64,000 bases of DNA from Linyphia triangularis (GCA_963978545.1 OZ021722.1:110393442-110457441), one strand, 5' to 3'; numbered from the stretch's first letter, positions 35,901 through 50,900 are shown. Notes: generated by a model not told the origin, from the sequence alone. Translations and numbers: made by a program.

Positions 35901-38900
35901 GATGATCTCTAAATTTCGCTAATATTGGTTTTTAACTTGAAAAAAAATAAGGACTTTTAAGAATTTTTTTAATAAAACCTTAAGGGCCTTAAAAAAAATT
36001 TCAGAGTTTTTAAGGACTGTACGAACCTTGTAAATAATAGCAACTAACAATATTACACTTAGAAGAAAAGATAAAATTACTCACCAAGTTTTTTTGCCAT
36101 TCCAATAAAAATAACTCCGGCCATAAATGCATCATACCCAGCCTCGTGGTATTTTTCGGAATTCTGATCATAACATTTACATATACCTTCTGCCTCTACA
36201 AAAACAGAAAACATTTAATTAACGCTAGAGAATAATTTTAAGATATTATGGATCAACATCAGAAAATTCATCACAGGGTTAGATGTATTTAGGATTTAGG
36301 GGAATTCCATTTTATAAATTACAGAAGCTTCTAAACTTAAAGCAGTGGGCATTGGCAGTGATTTTAAAAATGCAGTAAAATATTTTATTCAGGTACAAAA
36401 AGTGAGTAAAAATCAATGCCAATGCAATAAATTAAAAACATTTCATCATTAGAAGCAACACTCTATTATTAACTATAACAACATGCATGTGCAACTCTGG
36501 CATTATAGTCATAAGAGTTTCAGTTTATTTTGTCTATAATACATACACTTAGAAATGCTACTTAACATCGAACAAATGTGAAATTAGTGTGGCTTATTTT
36601 AAAACAATTTTAAATTTAACAGTTGGGGGCATTGCTGTTACTTATAATGCACACAAATACCAAATGATTACATTATGATTTAGATTTTCTGATTTCACTT
36701 AATAATTTTAAAAATACTTCCTTAAGTCTATGAGGCAAAATAAAACTAAGGATCATTCTTCAAAAGTTAAAACAAGAACTTGATCTTTTTATGCTAGAAT
36801 TCAATATACCAGCTCTAATCTTAAGAATTACCTTAAGGGAACTTCTGGCCTCTTCAACATCTTAACTTTTTTTTTTTATTATTATAGTATTTTTAGATAA
36901 AAACAGATATCCTTTATTTGCATTTATATGAAAGAACAATATTTCAGAATTTTTTCTTTTTTTTTTCTTCGTTTTTTCAAAAATTTAAAATGCTAAGGCT
37001 CTTTTAAGTTCCAAATTTTGTCCCCACAATTTTTAAAAAAAAAAAATCTTTTAAACTATAATATATAAAAATTGGCATTCAAAATATGGAATACTTGTAT
37101 TAATTATAATATAAATGTTTATTCATAATAACAACAACAAAAATCTATAAATCTGAAATAATTTTACTTTAGTGTTAAGAAAAATTAAAACTACAACATA
37201 TTTTGTTAATTAGAATGCAATATAGAAAATAGAAATATTTTACTTTAAAAATGTAAGATTTCTTTATTTATTAGAAATATGCCTCAGAGTTTCAAAAAAC
37301 CTAATACCAACAAAAAGCAAACAGTAAGAAAAATCGATTTAAAGTTCTCATTTCATAAGATCATTCTATCATTCAGCATAAAATGTCGCATAACTCACTA
37401 AACTAGGCATGTGGAACATCACACAACTTTCAATTACACTACAATACTGATGTGTCAATTTATGCCATTTACCGTTTTTATATTTTCATCAATCATTTAG
37501 AAAAAAAAGCCAGTTTGGGGATATTTCTTGTATGGGTCTAAAAAAAAAGAAGAAAAAAAAGAGAAAAAAAGAAAAGAAAAAAAAAACGCTCCAAAATGGT
37601 GATTTTGGCGATATACTTTTCATTCTTTATTATAAGTGGGGGGGGGGGGAGAGAGAAAAAAGTATCGTTGATGAGGTATGCTCAAGAAAGAAAACTCTTG
37701 AGTTGAAGGCATTAGTTTTTCAACGTTTTATGGCATTAAAGCATTTTTACAGGAATTTCGGAGGTGGGGACGTTTAGAACAACTTAAGAGGCACAGCGAT
37801 TTTTATGAAAATCGTTAGAGCTGTTTCTTAGCAATCATTGAAAAACATGATTTCTTTAAAGGCAGTTACCTTATGCGCATGGACGATTTTGACGAAAACC
37901 TTAATGGTAGGTCCCATGGTCACCACCAACCTGCATACCAAATTTGAACATCGTAGGTCAATTTGTTAGGGAGTTATTCAGACCACAGACAGACATTTTT
38001 TCTAGATCACTTTTTTGAAATCAGGATGTTCCAAAACATGGAGAAATGCAAACAAACTAATAAGAAATAAAAATATTTGACCGAATGCTATACTTTCATT
38101 ACCCTATGTATTTATATGGGTAATGGAGAAATGCAAACAAACTAATAAGAAATAAAAATATTTGACCGAATGCTATACTTTCATTACCCTATGTATTTAT
38201 ATGGGTAATTGAAAGTAAAACCGTAGATACCATTTTAAAAACTTGCATGCATATTTAGGAGATTCCAAACAATAGTTACAGCAAATAAAAAAAGGAAATT
38301 GGAAAGTTTTACAATTTTTAGGGTTGAGTGCCCTTTTAATATTAAATAATTGACTTTTAGTACTTACCGATTTCTGGCAATTCAAATGCTTTGCCTTCCA
38401 ACTGCCTAAATAAGCTGGATAAGGACGTACAATCAAAAAAAGGCTGCAGGGAAAATATAACTTTATTACACACTTTCAACAGAAGTTTGAAGCAAACATT
38501 TGAAAATAAAAAACAGTCCTTAGTGTTGTTGGAAATAGCAGTAGTGCTTATGGAGATGAAAAACAATTTAAGGAAAATATAGCCATGTTACATGAATAAG
38601 TACAAAATAGTCAAAAGAATCGTAAAGAGTTATTTATGCCAAATTTTTGCACTGAATTATTTAGTGAGATATTAGACAACCTGTTAGTAGAGTTGCTTAA
38701 AACTAATGATTTCTTCATAACCAGCTCCTAAACCAAGACCTCTCTTAATGTAGTCTTAATATACTGTTAAGGGCACTCAGTATCGTAAAAATAAAATAAA
38801 ATAAATCGATTTAGCAATTTTATTTATTGTTACTCTTTGTATTGTTACCTTTCCAATAATGTATTACTTTTATTTCTACTCAAATTAGAAGCATGTTATA

Positions 38901-41900
38901 TTTTGTTTGAAAAAACAATTAATGTTAACTTTTTATTGTTTTACCTTTTATCTTTAACTTTGATTTTTTCTAAACGTGATGTTAAAGCTCCGTGTACCTT
39001 TCTAACCATTAATTTTTGTATGAAATTTTAGTACATAATCTACTGACCAAACTGAGGTTAAAATTTGGTAAGAAATATCATCAGAATTTTTCTTGTTGAA
39101 TTTTAATCAATTTTCCAAATTTTTTTTCAGAAAAACCTCTTACTTTACAAAAGTTTGGCATTTAAAAAAAAATTATGAAAATAACAGGAATTTGTTTAAC
39201 CTCTGTTTCATCTGTAAGTTTTGTACTACAATTTAATAAAAAAAATACTGGTATATCTCTACTGGTTAGTTAGAAAAGGTATATTGAAGTTAAAAATATC
39301 ATATTTACAGAAAATCAAGGTTAAGTGACTTGACAGCAGCTTTGCCCAGAACTTTATTAACAAAATCTTTCATGCACAATATGCTTTTGCTTAACAAACA
39401 GACTTTGGTGATTGTCTTTGATGATCTTTTTGCTTGCAAAATGCAAAAACTAATCTCATATGTTTGTCTCAGTGTACAGAGAGTAACTAAACCATTCAAT
39501 TTCTACTCCATCAATAAGAAAATACGAGCCAAACAATGTACAAGTTGATGCATGGGGGATAAAAATATACCCAAAAAATTTATACTGCCTATACAGGGTT
39601 CCCACTCAAATCACTGAATGAAAATCAATGACTTTTAAGGACCTAATTGATGTTTTTAAGGACCTATGAAAATTAATTTTCAGGCATTATATCTATATTT
39701 AAATTTTTAATAAAGTATATTCTACCAAAAAAGTTAAAGTTGGTGGATGGGCAATACAAATATGTTGGAAAATTTTGATATGGTGCAGATAAGTGGAAGT
39801 CACGCAGGGATAGCAAGTCAGAGTTGTATTTTTATAAATTTTGCAGCTGGACAACATCTGTAAAAATTAAGGACTTTTAAGGACCTCTAAGCATTTTCAA
39901 GGACTTTTAAGCACCTCTAAGCATTTTCAAGCACTTGAAAACAAGTTCAAAAATATTAAGCACTTTTAATGACTTTCAATGACCGTGGGAACCCTGCTAT
40001 ATAAGTAACAAAAATTAAGGACTATTAATTTTAATTATTATTGATTCAAAAATGTATAACATTTCTTAAAACTGGAAGAAACAAAAAATATCTTAGTAAA
40101 ATTACAATTGATATTTGATCCTTTTTATGAAATAATTAAAAAATAATAATTTTGATTATTAGTAAATTAACATCTAAAAAAGAAGTGAATCTTTTGTTCA
40201 GGGTTTCTGCCAAAATGAAATGTTACGAATCCATGACTTTCCAAGACTGAAGCAAATAATTTTCCATGACTCAAGAAATCGCATCACACCTTTTTTTAAA
40301 AAAGAATGAACCTTTATGAACTTTATTAACAAGAACATAGTAAAATATGGTACCTTAAAATGATAAAGTTAACCAGCTAGTAATAGATAAATAATAATAT
40401 ACTACATTATATCATCAATAATCAAACGTTTTGGTATCAAAAATGCAAAACGGAAGAGCACAGTGTTAAGAAAACATAAATAATATAAACAAGCTTATCA
40501 AATCAGTTCTTCTATGAAATTTTTTTTGCACCTATCTACACAAATTTAGAATTGTTTTCATTGGCAGCAGTTTTCAACTGTGACCGTTGTTTCTATCAAT
40601 TCTATGTAAAATGAATATTAAAACGATGAATAACGATAGTGTTGTTAATAACGTCACAATCACAGGATTTTACTTAAGATGTTTTTCCATGACTTATGGT
40701 CGTTTTTTTTAAACAAAATCCTGACTTTCCAAGACTTACACGAAGTTTTTCTGAAGAAGCCATGTACTTGGTGTCTAAAAGATGAGGAAACGTCATGCGG
40801 ATCATACTTTTGTATTCTCGGAGATCCTAAAAATAAAAGGAATGTAATTAAAATAACATGAGAGCTTTCAAAATTCCAGGGGACACAGTGAGTTAAGTAG
40901 GAATTTTAGGGACAATTCCAAAAATTTCAGGAACATTTTAGCGATAATTTCCACAAATTTTATAGATAAACCCTTAAATTTTAGGAATAATTTAATAACA
41001 TTTAGAGATATTTCGTTTAAAGCTGACATAAGCTTTTAACACAGATCAATTCTTTCCAAAACTTGATTCAATACTGTCAAAAAATTGAACGTCAAAAAAA
41101 AATTTAACAAAATAACCGTTACATAATTAAATAATTATACTATTTTGACAAACATGCAAATATAATTAAATCAACTTTTTTATCTGGAGGAATATCAGGG
41201 TTTTTTGGTGGATTTTGCAGGAAAATTGGAGAATTTTCAGGGTTTTTATTTTTATTAAGGAATTAACAAGAAATGTAAGTACAATTTTAAGAATTTTGGG
41301 GAGAAACAAAAATTTAAGGAATATTAGGACAAATGCGACCCCTGTAATTCAAATATTGGTAACCATATCCAGGTTTGAACTGACTTAGTCAGATACACTA
41401 ATTTGGACAGAACCAAAGTCTGATACAGGAAGCGGAGGTACTTTCTAGAGTGATCCATATTTGGCCCCTGCTCTTTTGCCAAAAAAAATGTGTTACCAAG
41501 TTCATGGAGTGATTTCTTCATACCACAGAAAGTGGTTACTTTGTGAAAAATATCCTCACTAAATGCAGATCACACTTTCTTGATTGAAAAATATTCTGCC
41601 ACAAAGTAAATCCACTATATGACAAGTTTCAGGGTTCCCACTCAAATCACAGAATAAAAATCAAGGACTTTTCAATGACTTAAGACCTAATTAATGTTTT
41701 TAAGCACCTTAAAAAATTTGTTTTCAGGCATCATGTCTGTATAAAAAAAATTTATAAAGTATATTCTACCAAAACAGTTACAAGTTGGCGCATGTGTAAT
41801 ACAAATATGTCAGAAAATTCCGATATAATGAGGATATGTGGCGGACACGCGGGGATAGCAAGTCTGAGTTGCATTTTTGAAGTTGGTCAACATACACAAA

Positions 41901-44900
41901 AATTAAGGACTTTTAAGGACCTCTAAGCATTTTCAAGGACTTTTAAGCACCTCTAAGCATTTTTAAGTACTTTCAAGGCCTTGAAAACAGGTTAAAAAAT
42001 ATTAAGCACTTTTAATGATTTTCAAGGATCGTGGGTACCCTGAGTTTTAAAGTGCACCAACTTTCCCAGCGTAATTTTTTACAGAATTTATATAAAAAAA
42101 AATATATCTGAAAGTTCTTTTAAGGTCATGAAATTTGACTTTCACAGATCATTCTCTTTGGCCTTCATTTTTAGTGTATAATTAATAGATAATTTAAATA
42201 ATACACTACTAACATTCTATTATATAAATGACTTTGATAATCAGGTAGGCACTTGTTACAAGTAGTAAATCTAAAAATACAACAACTGTCCATTCCAACA
42301 AACTATTTACTTGAACTTGATGAGCTTGAGAATGAGACAGAAAGTTATTTGAATGATGCTTTAAGGTTGACTGGTTGGTTTGTACGCTCAACGACCTAAT
42401 TTCTATGCACAATGAAGGTAAATGAGGCTGGGATCTACAGCTTAATGTAGATTTCGAACCGCAACAAACATCCATGCTTCACACAGGATTTGAATCAGGC
42501 ACCTTTGGCATGTAAGGCTAGAGTGCTCACCCCATAGCCATCAGGTGGGAAAATCAAAAGATTAATGTTAAAGATATCAAATTGTATTCTGTTATTGAAC
42601 TCGGGTCTATCCCATTTAAATACATGATATAAATTTTCCTGTATAAGTATTATTTGTACACACTTAAATTGAATACTACCTCAATGTTCAATATCTGAAT
42701 GCTACTTTAAATTAAAATCATTACTTTTTTAAATAATATTCTGGCAACACTGGAAATTTTAGCAATGAAGGGTAGAAAGTAATGTTCTCACTGTTAATCT
42801 CAATTACCCCAATAATTCATTCATTAATTATTTTCTGACAGTAGCAGAGATTTGAAACAAATGGCTCATATGAAGTAGAGATAAAAATTATGCTTACCTC
42901 TGGCAAAGGAAAGTAAAACTGTTCAATCATGTGTAAAATATCCAAATATATGCATTGACCTACAATCAACTTCTTGGATTGTGACAAGTAATCCATAACT
43001 TTACGAAAGCCAACGGCAGTATCCACATCCCCCTGCGAAACAAACACACATTAAAAAGGTTTTCATAGATCAAAGTTATTTTATTTCAATACTCATTCAT
43101 TTAAATTGCTTGGTGGAAATATATGAAGCTGCCAGAGAAAAGCTTTAATCCACGTTTCCATGATATATCCATAATGTATCAAATATTTCCACAATATATC
43201 CAAATCAGCCGTGAAATATCCAAATATATGCATCGACCAACAATCAACTTCTTGGATTGTGACAAGTAATCCATAACTTTAACCAACTAATTAAATTAAC
43301 TGTTAGTGTTACTAATGAGGGAATCTAAAGGTCTGGATTAATTTTTTGTGAAAAATAATGTCAGTCTACATAAAATTAATCATAAGAAAAGTGCAATATG
43401 CCCTTTTTATGAAATGACTTGTCTTTAGATTTTTTCCAAAATCGATTCCTATGGACAAAAGTTGTTTTCCCTTGAACTCATCAAATAATGTTACTTGCTA
43501 TTGTTTCGTAAAACTAGTATTAGAATGTACCGATATATTTAACATATAATACAGTCCATCTCAAAACTGTAGACACAAGCAAAAATTGCAATTTTTAAAG
43601 GAACTTAATAAATTTATCCATGTAAGTCAACCTGTATTATAGCATTTAATAATTATATATAAATTCTAATGCAATTACCAAAAATTAAAATTACAGTAAT
43701 TAAATTGAAAAAATAGAAATCTTAGTGTCAACTATGTAGACATTTTTATTCACATTTGGTTAAAATATTATTTACTTACTATCCTATTCAAACATTAATA
43801 GAGCTATTCTTATGTGAATATCTGACAACATTCTGACTTAACATAGACTGCCTTTATATTATTTTTATTTGTTTCAATTTGAGAACTTTATAAATCTGTA
43901 GTCGCAATGTTTAGATCTAAAGCCATTTCTAGATATGAAATAATAGCAATTTTTATATTAAAAGCAGATGGAAAGTCAACTAAGGAAATTACAAAGATTG
44001 TAAAAAGATTTGTGCGCAGTACTTGTAGAATTTTATTGTCCACAACTGAATGGAAGGGGAAAAAACATACTAGAATACAGAGAAAAACTTTATCTGACTG
44101 AAGTATGTTAAATATGCTTCAATCAAAAATATGCCTTTGAGACAAATTGCCTCAACTGTTGCAGTTTCAAATGATACTATTATACAAGAATCAAAACTCA
44201 TGGAAATATTGTCAATAAGAAAATGGCACAAAAACCGTTTTTGAAAGAAAGACATAAAACATAACAAATAAAATGGATCAAAAGTCTTATGAATGGGTGA
44301 AAGTTGGGGGGGGGGGGGGAGGGGAATTACAATTTTTTTCAAAGAAAGTTGGGCAATAAAAAGTAAATTGTAATAATGAAAAAAATACTCTATTTAAAAA
44401 TTAGCTTTAATAAGGAACACAATTTAAACATCAAACATTTCTATTTAGTTGTTAATAAAACACCAAACATACACATGAAAAGTGAATTAACAATAAAATA
44501 TCATACTGAAGTACTTAAAAAAGAACTTGAATAACTAACCAGAAAAACATTTAAGACAATTGTTAGAAATTGGCAGTATATTATTGAACATTAATAAATT
44601 TAAAGCTAATAGAAACAAAAGAAAACAACTAAAATAAACTACAAATGGTAAATTGCTCCATTGCCTTATAATTCTAAATAATCTCTTAATTGCCTCTTAA
44701 TGCAACTACACAAAGAATACTTACTAAATCGCTCATTTCTTTCGACTGAATCTTGTCTAACTTGTCTTGATCCGTGCACTTTAGTATGGTGATGAACCTC
44801 AGATTCTCTTCGTTCATCTTAGAAGACATCTCGATGCCACTGGTGTGCTTCTGCTGGACAGTTTCATAGATCAGCTTCCTCCTGTAAGCGCTGCATGGTT

Positions 44901-47900
44901 CCAGTTGCATAACGGTTTCCGATTCATTTGCAATAAAAGAGTCAACGAGCTGACTAAAAGAGAATTGCAAATTTCAGCCATAAGTGTAAAAAGATTTATA
45001 AAGTTCACAGAAGAAAATTGTATTGTGTGGTAGTAGTTTTAACATGGAAAATCTTACACAGGCACAAAATTCAAAAAAAAAAAGTTCCCTGGTTTCCCGG
45101 ACAGATTTCTAAAAAATTCTCTGATTTTAAGGCAAACTTTTTTTCAAATTTCCCCAATTTTCTTAAGTTTTCCAGATGTCTAGACACCCTGATCAAATAG
45201 AACATGTATGTTAAAGAGATAATATGCAATTTTTTAAAAAATAGTTTTGCTGGTAATGAAAAGTTTAAATTATTCCGTAACATTAAACTTCTAATGGCTT
45301 ACCACTACAAATCTCCATGTAAATAACGCCGAAATATGGATGAACGTGCCTTAAACAATACAAAATTTCCCTGATTTTCATGAAATTTAAAAAGTTCCCT
45401 GACATTTCTCCGATTTTTTCCAGAATCAGAAAGCTCCCTGATATTTCCCTGATTTATAGGTTTTTCCGGTTCTGTGGCCACTCTGATTACATTCAAATAC
45501 TTAGACAAGAAAATGGTTTTCCCAGGTTCCCACTGAAATACTAGAATGAAAATCAATGACTTTTAAGGACCTTCGAACATTTTTTTCATGCATCAGGTCT
45601 TTTAATGTGTGACTTTACAGCTGCTTTGTCCAGAGTGCTAATATCAAAATCCTTCATGTCGAATTTGCATTTTACCTCATAAACAGACTTTGATAATGAA
45701 GGGTTCACACTCAAATCACAGAATGAAAATCAATGACTTTTAAGGACCTTCAAAAAAAAATTTCATGCATCAGGTCTTTTAATGTGTGACTTTACAGCTG
45801 CTTTGTCCAGAGTGCTAATATCAAAATCCTTCATGGCAAATTTGCATTTTACCTCATAAACAGACTTTGATAATGCAGGGTTCCCACTCAAATCACAGAA
45901 TGAAAATCAATGACTTTTAAGGACCTTCGAAATATTTTTTCATGCATCAGGTCTTTTAATGTGTGACTTTACAGCTGCTTTGTCCAGAGTGCTAATATCA
46001 AAATCCTTCATGGCAAATTTGCATTTTACCTCATAAACAGACTTTGATAATGCAGGGTTCCCACTCAAATCACAGAATGAAAATCAATGACTTTTAAGGA
46101 CCTTCGAAATATTTTTTCATGCATCAGGTCTTTTAATATGTGACTTTACAGCTGCTTTGTCCAGAGTGTTAATATCAAAATCCTTCATGGAGAATTTGCA
46201 TTTTACCTCATAAATAGACTTTGATAATGCAGGGTTCCCACTCAAATCACAGAATGAAAATCAATGACTTCTAAGGACCTAATTAATGTTTTTAAGGACC
46301 TTAAAAAAAAAAAAAAAATTCAGGAATCATGTCTGTATAAAAATTTTTACAGGCATCATGTCTGTATAAAAAAAATTTTATAAAGCATATTCTACCAAAA
46401 CAGTTACAAGTTGGAGCATGTGTAATACAAATATGTCAGACAATTCCAATATAATGAGGGTAAGTGGCAGACACGGGGGGATAGCAAGTCTGAGTTGCAT
46501 TTTTGTAAATTTTGAAGTTGGTCAACATACACAAAAATTAAGGACTTTTAAGGACCTCTAAGCATTTTCAAGCACCTCTAAGCATATTCAAGTACTTTCA
46601 AGGCTTTGAAAACAGGTTCAAAAATATTAAGCACTTTTAATGACTTTCAATGACCGAGGGAACCCTGTAATGGTCTTTGATCTTTTGGGTGGGAAAAAGT
46701 AAACACTAATCTCACGCGCTCGTCTCCCAGAGTACAGTGTGTAACTAAAACAATTCAATTACTGTTTCACCACAACGAACAATGTACAGTTATATGCATG
46801 CGTGATACAAATACACCAGAAAATTTTGGTGCACCGTGAATAAGTGACAAAAAAATAATGACTTAAAAGGACCTCTAAGCATTTAGAAGTACTTTTAAGG
46901 CCTGGAAAACAAGTTTAAAATATTAAGCACTTCTAATGACTATTTGAAATGAAACTACTGGTACGCTGTACTAGCTCCCAAAAAAGTCATGGTACGCCGT
47001 ACCGGTTCCACTACACCTCTGTTGATGATAGGGTATGAACAAATTATTGCATATATTTAAAAAGAATCAACAATAGATTACCACTTTTAGAATAAATTGC
47101 CAATATTTATCATGGAAGATGGTTGATACGAATGTTAATAATTTAACTAGTTATTTCTTTATCATCTTAATTCATAGACCCCTGTTCTGTTTGTCAAAAA
47201 GAACAGGGGTCTATGATAAAATAAATTGTCAAAAACGCCAATATTTATCAGAGAAGATGGTTGATATGAATGTTAATAATTTAACAAGTTATTTCTTTAT
47301 CATCTTAATTCATAGATTCCTGTTCTGTTTCCCTCAAAAGCAATCTACAAATATTTAATTAAAACTTTTAACCTCATTTAACAATGTATTTTATCTTACA
47401 AACCTGTTAAGGTACAACAACTATTTATATAAAAAAGGAGACTATAGTATATTTAAATATCTTTCATTCTCTAGTAGTTGAAACAGTACTATGCTACAGT
47501 GGACCCTAATCACTGCATGAATTTTTTTTTTTTTTTAGCACCAATGCTATTAGACCCTGCTCTGTTATGATCCGTATCCTGTTTTGTACACTAGATGGGG
47601 GGAAATATTCCAAGGACTTTTAAAACATGCGTTACCAACTCAAATACATTAAAAAAAAATCCAAATATTTATTGACAATTGGTGCATGTTCCAATTGAGT
47701 TTACATACTCAGGAGTCACAACACAGGGGTGGCAGTGAGTTTTCTAAAAAAATTAGGCAGGAATTTTAGAGATAATTCTTAAAAAATTTAGGAATAATTC
47801 TAAGAAATTTAAGGGGTAATTTCAAAATTTTAGGGATAATTCTAAAAAATTTCGGGATATTTCTTTTAATGCTGACATAGGCTCTTAAGACAGACATTCT

Positions 47901-50900
47901 TTTCAAAGCATATTTCAATACCAGCAAAAAACTGCCAGTTTTCAAAAAATTGTATAATTAATAATTAAAATCTCAAAAGATTTTCTTCTCAGGAGGATTT
48001 TCTGTGTTTTACCATGGGTTTTGGAGGAAAATCATGGAATTTTTGAAATTTTTATTTTTTTTAGGAATTATTGAAAAATTCAAGTATAATTTTAGGGAGA
48101 AACAAAACTTTAAAAAATATTAGGAATTTTAGGGTGGATGCAACCTCTGCATACTCGAATTTACATACTCAGTGTCGCTACCATTCACTTTGTTAGCTAT
48201 TGCCATTAGACTAATTAGTTGCAAACAGAAATTAAAAGCTTGCTTCAATAAATGTGTGTACATTTTAGGATACACTTTTCCTATGCATGTCTTATATTAA
48301 GCAGTTTTTTAGAGCTTAGATAAAAAAGTAAAATGTATGCCTAGAAATTTCAAAGCCCTGCACATTTAGACATAGTTATTACAACTTTAAATAGATAGAA
48401 TAATTTTTACGTAGTGTAATTAATCATTAACATTTTTACTCTAAACATTACATGGAATAAAACTTTAAATTCTGGCATCCCATCCATGAAATCACACTGC
48501 TTGCAAATTCTGAAGTCGTGAATTCTGAACTTACTTTTGCCAAAACAGAAAAAAAGATATACTTAAAGTGAAGTGTCTCACACATGTAAAAGGCAGCTCC
48601 CAGAAATTAACCAGTACTGTTTCAATGTAAAAATGGTTAACTAAGCTTATCTTAAGGGATTTGTCTTGATTGTGGGATTGTATGAAAGGAGAAAGCATGG
48701 GCTAAATTTGTCCATTATAAAATAACAAACTAGAGAAAACCAAATAAAAACAATTGCATTAAGTGTATTAAAAATTAAATTAAAGTGTCTCAAAACATAG
48801 GAATTCTATAAAACATCAACAGGGTTTTCCCACTCAAATCACAGAATGAAAATCAATGACTTTTAAGGACCTAATTAATGTTTTTAAGGACCTATGAAAA
48901 TTTGTTTTCAGGCATCATGTCCGTATTTAATTTTTTAATAAAGTATATATTACCAAAAAAGTAACAAGTTGGTGGATGCGTAATACAAATATGTCGGAAA
49001 ATTCCTATACGGTGCAGATAAGTGACGGTCACGCGGGAATAGCAAGTCTGAGTTGTATTTTTATAAATTTTGCAGTTGGACAGCATCTGTAAAAATTAAG
49101 TACTTTCAAGGACCTCCAAGTATTTTCAAGGACTTTTAAAAACCTCTAAGCATTTTCAAGCACTTTCAAGGCCTTGAAAACAAGTTCAAAAATACTAAGC
49201 ACTTTTAATGACTTTCAATGATCGTGAGAACCCTGATCAAACATGAGGAGTCTATGAGGAGATGATGATAACTATTACAATGTATAGATAAGAGAGGATA
49301 GTGATAGAAAGTATGGATAGCTATTACAAACTTCCACCGACTTATCACGACTACATCTAATAATATTTTCTGTTGAATTACCTGTAAAATTATTTATTAC
49401 AAGAGATACAAGGTTTAAATAACGTAACCAACCTTAGACGTATTTTAGAAACTAACAAACTTACTTTACTTCTTTGATGAATTGTTTGTGCTCATCAGGT
49501 ATGTCTACCTGCTTCTGTCCATTTGTGCTCTGGCTTTGCTTTGTTGTGGTCAAGGAATTACGCTCCACTTTGTGTTTGTTTGCTAAGTACTCTCGCAATT
49601 TTGCTTCTTGAGCGTGTGTCAAGTAAGGCACACCTGAAAGGAAATTATGAGCTTCAACTAAAGCAGTTTTGAATTGTAAGTTGCTAAGAATATTTTGAAT
49701 CTTCAAGAATCCCTGGCAATTGCTACTGGGTGAATCGCATGTACCTATACAGTACTTGTTTTTATTTAAGAGGAATTGGTACCCAAAAATTTATAATAAA
49801 TCAATTTTTAGTTTATTGTTTATTAAAATTTGACTTTTTCCCTTTAAAACGATACCTCATTTGTAATAATACCTCATTTAGAAGTATTTTAATAATTTTT
49901 TAAAGAGAAAATTTTGAACTATAAGTGTAAGTAATGTTTTCTTTAGAATATGGGTTTCTCAAAACTACATTTTTCATTACTCATGTACTTTTTTCTCAGA
50001 AACTGATAAGCTATCTACCTAAAATTTTTATCACATATTCATTTTATGTATCTGTATTTACTGAAGTAAGGTTTTATTATTATTTTAAAAACATTTTTTG
50101 TTCTGGCTTATTTTGTCAAAAAACAACACTTGAGATTTTTAATAAATTGGAGCGACTTACACGATAATTCATTTAAAAAAAAGGTAAATGTATTATAATT
50201 AAAATCCAACTTTAGTAGAATAAAAAGTGTCTGCTAAATAAGATGAAAAAAGAATTAGGCTTCTATATCAAGTATTTTCTGAGAAAAGGTACATGAGTAA
50301 TGAAAAATGTCGTTTTGAGATAAATGCAGTTTAAAGAAAAGCTTATTTACACTATTAGGTCATAATTTTGTCTTCAAAAAATTATTAAAAATACTTCTAA
50401 ATGAGGTATTATTACAAATGAGGTATCATTTTAAAGAGAAGAATTTAAATTTTAATAAACTATAATAAACTCAAAATAAAAAATTTATAAATTTTAGGGT
50501 ACCAACTCCCCTTAAACAATCAAACTGATAACCTTTTAAGAAAATTTATACTTGATTATTTTGCTTTATAATTATTAACATCAAAGTAGGACAAAAACTA
50601 TAAAGTAAATTGAAAACAAGTAAACCAAACTTTACATGAAATAACAAATCCACAGATATGAAGAAAACTTAATGATAACAGCTATCATTTCAGGAGAGCA
50701 TAAATAAAAGAGAAAATCGAATAGGCAGGAATTATAGCTTGTAGCTATTACTTAAGTTACATTACAATTGACCAGCACACTACCTAAATTTGTTAGACTC
50801 ACTTGCACTCCACAATAGTTACATAATTTTCTAAAGTTGGTTTATAAAAACTAGCAGTTTAATAAAAAAAAATTGTTTGTTTAGAAAAATAACCACAGCA

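Noticed and set aside
37532..37777. 81-codon Lys-rich plus-strand frame
   Set aside because: The first part is a translated poly(A)/AAG tract and the rest is interspersed repeat.
40430..40470. Minus-strand CIFDTKTF as the missing PARN DTK exon
   Set aside because: It is followed by a stop and lies in a transposon copy that matches 55230. The true exon, with FPHLLDTKYMAS, is at 40740-40826.
41324..41521. Minus-strand open frame as a PARN exon
   Set aside because: It has no similarity to PARN, and all phases are already satisfied without it.
45523..46229. CRISPR-like array
   Set aside because: The units are 177 bp with no short repeats or variable spacers. They are direct copies of a transposon end in a eukaryotic intron.
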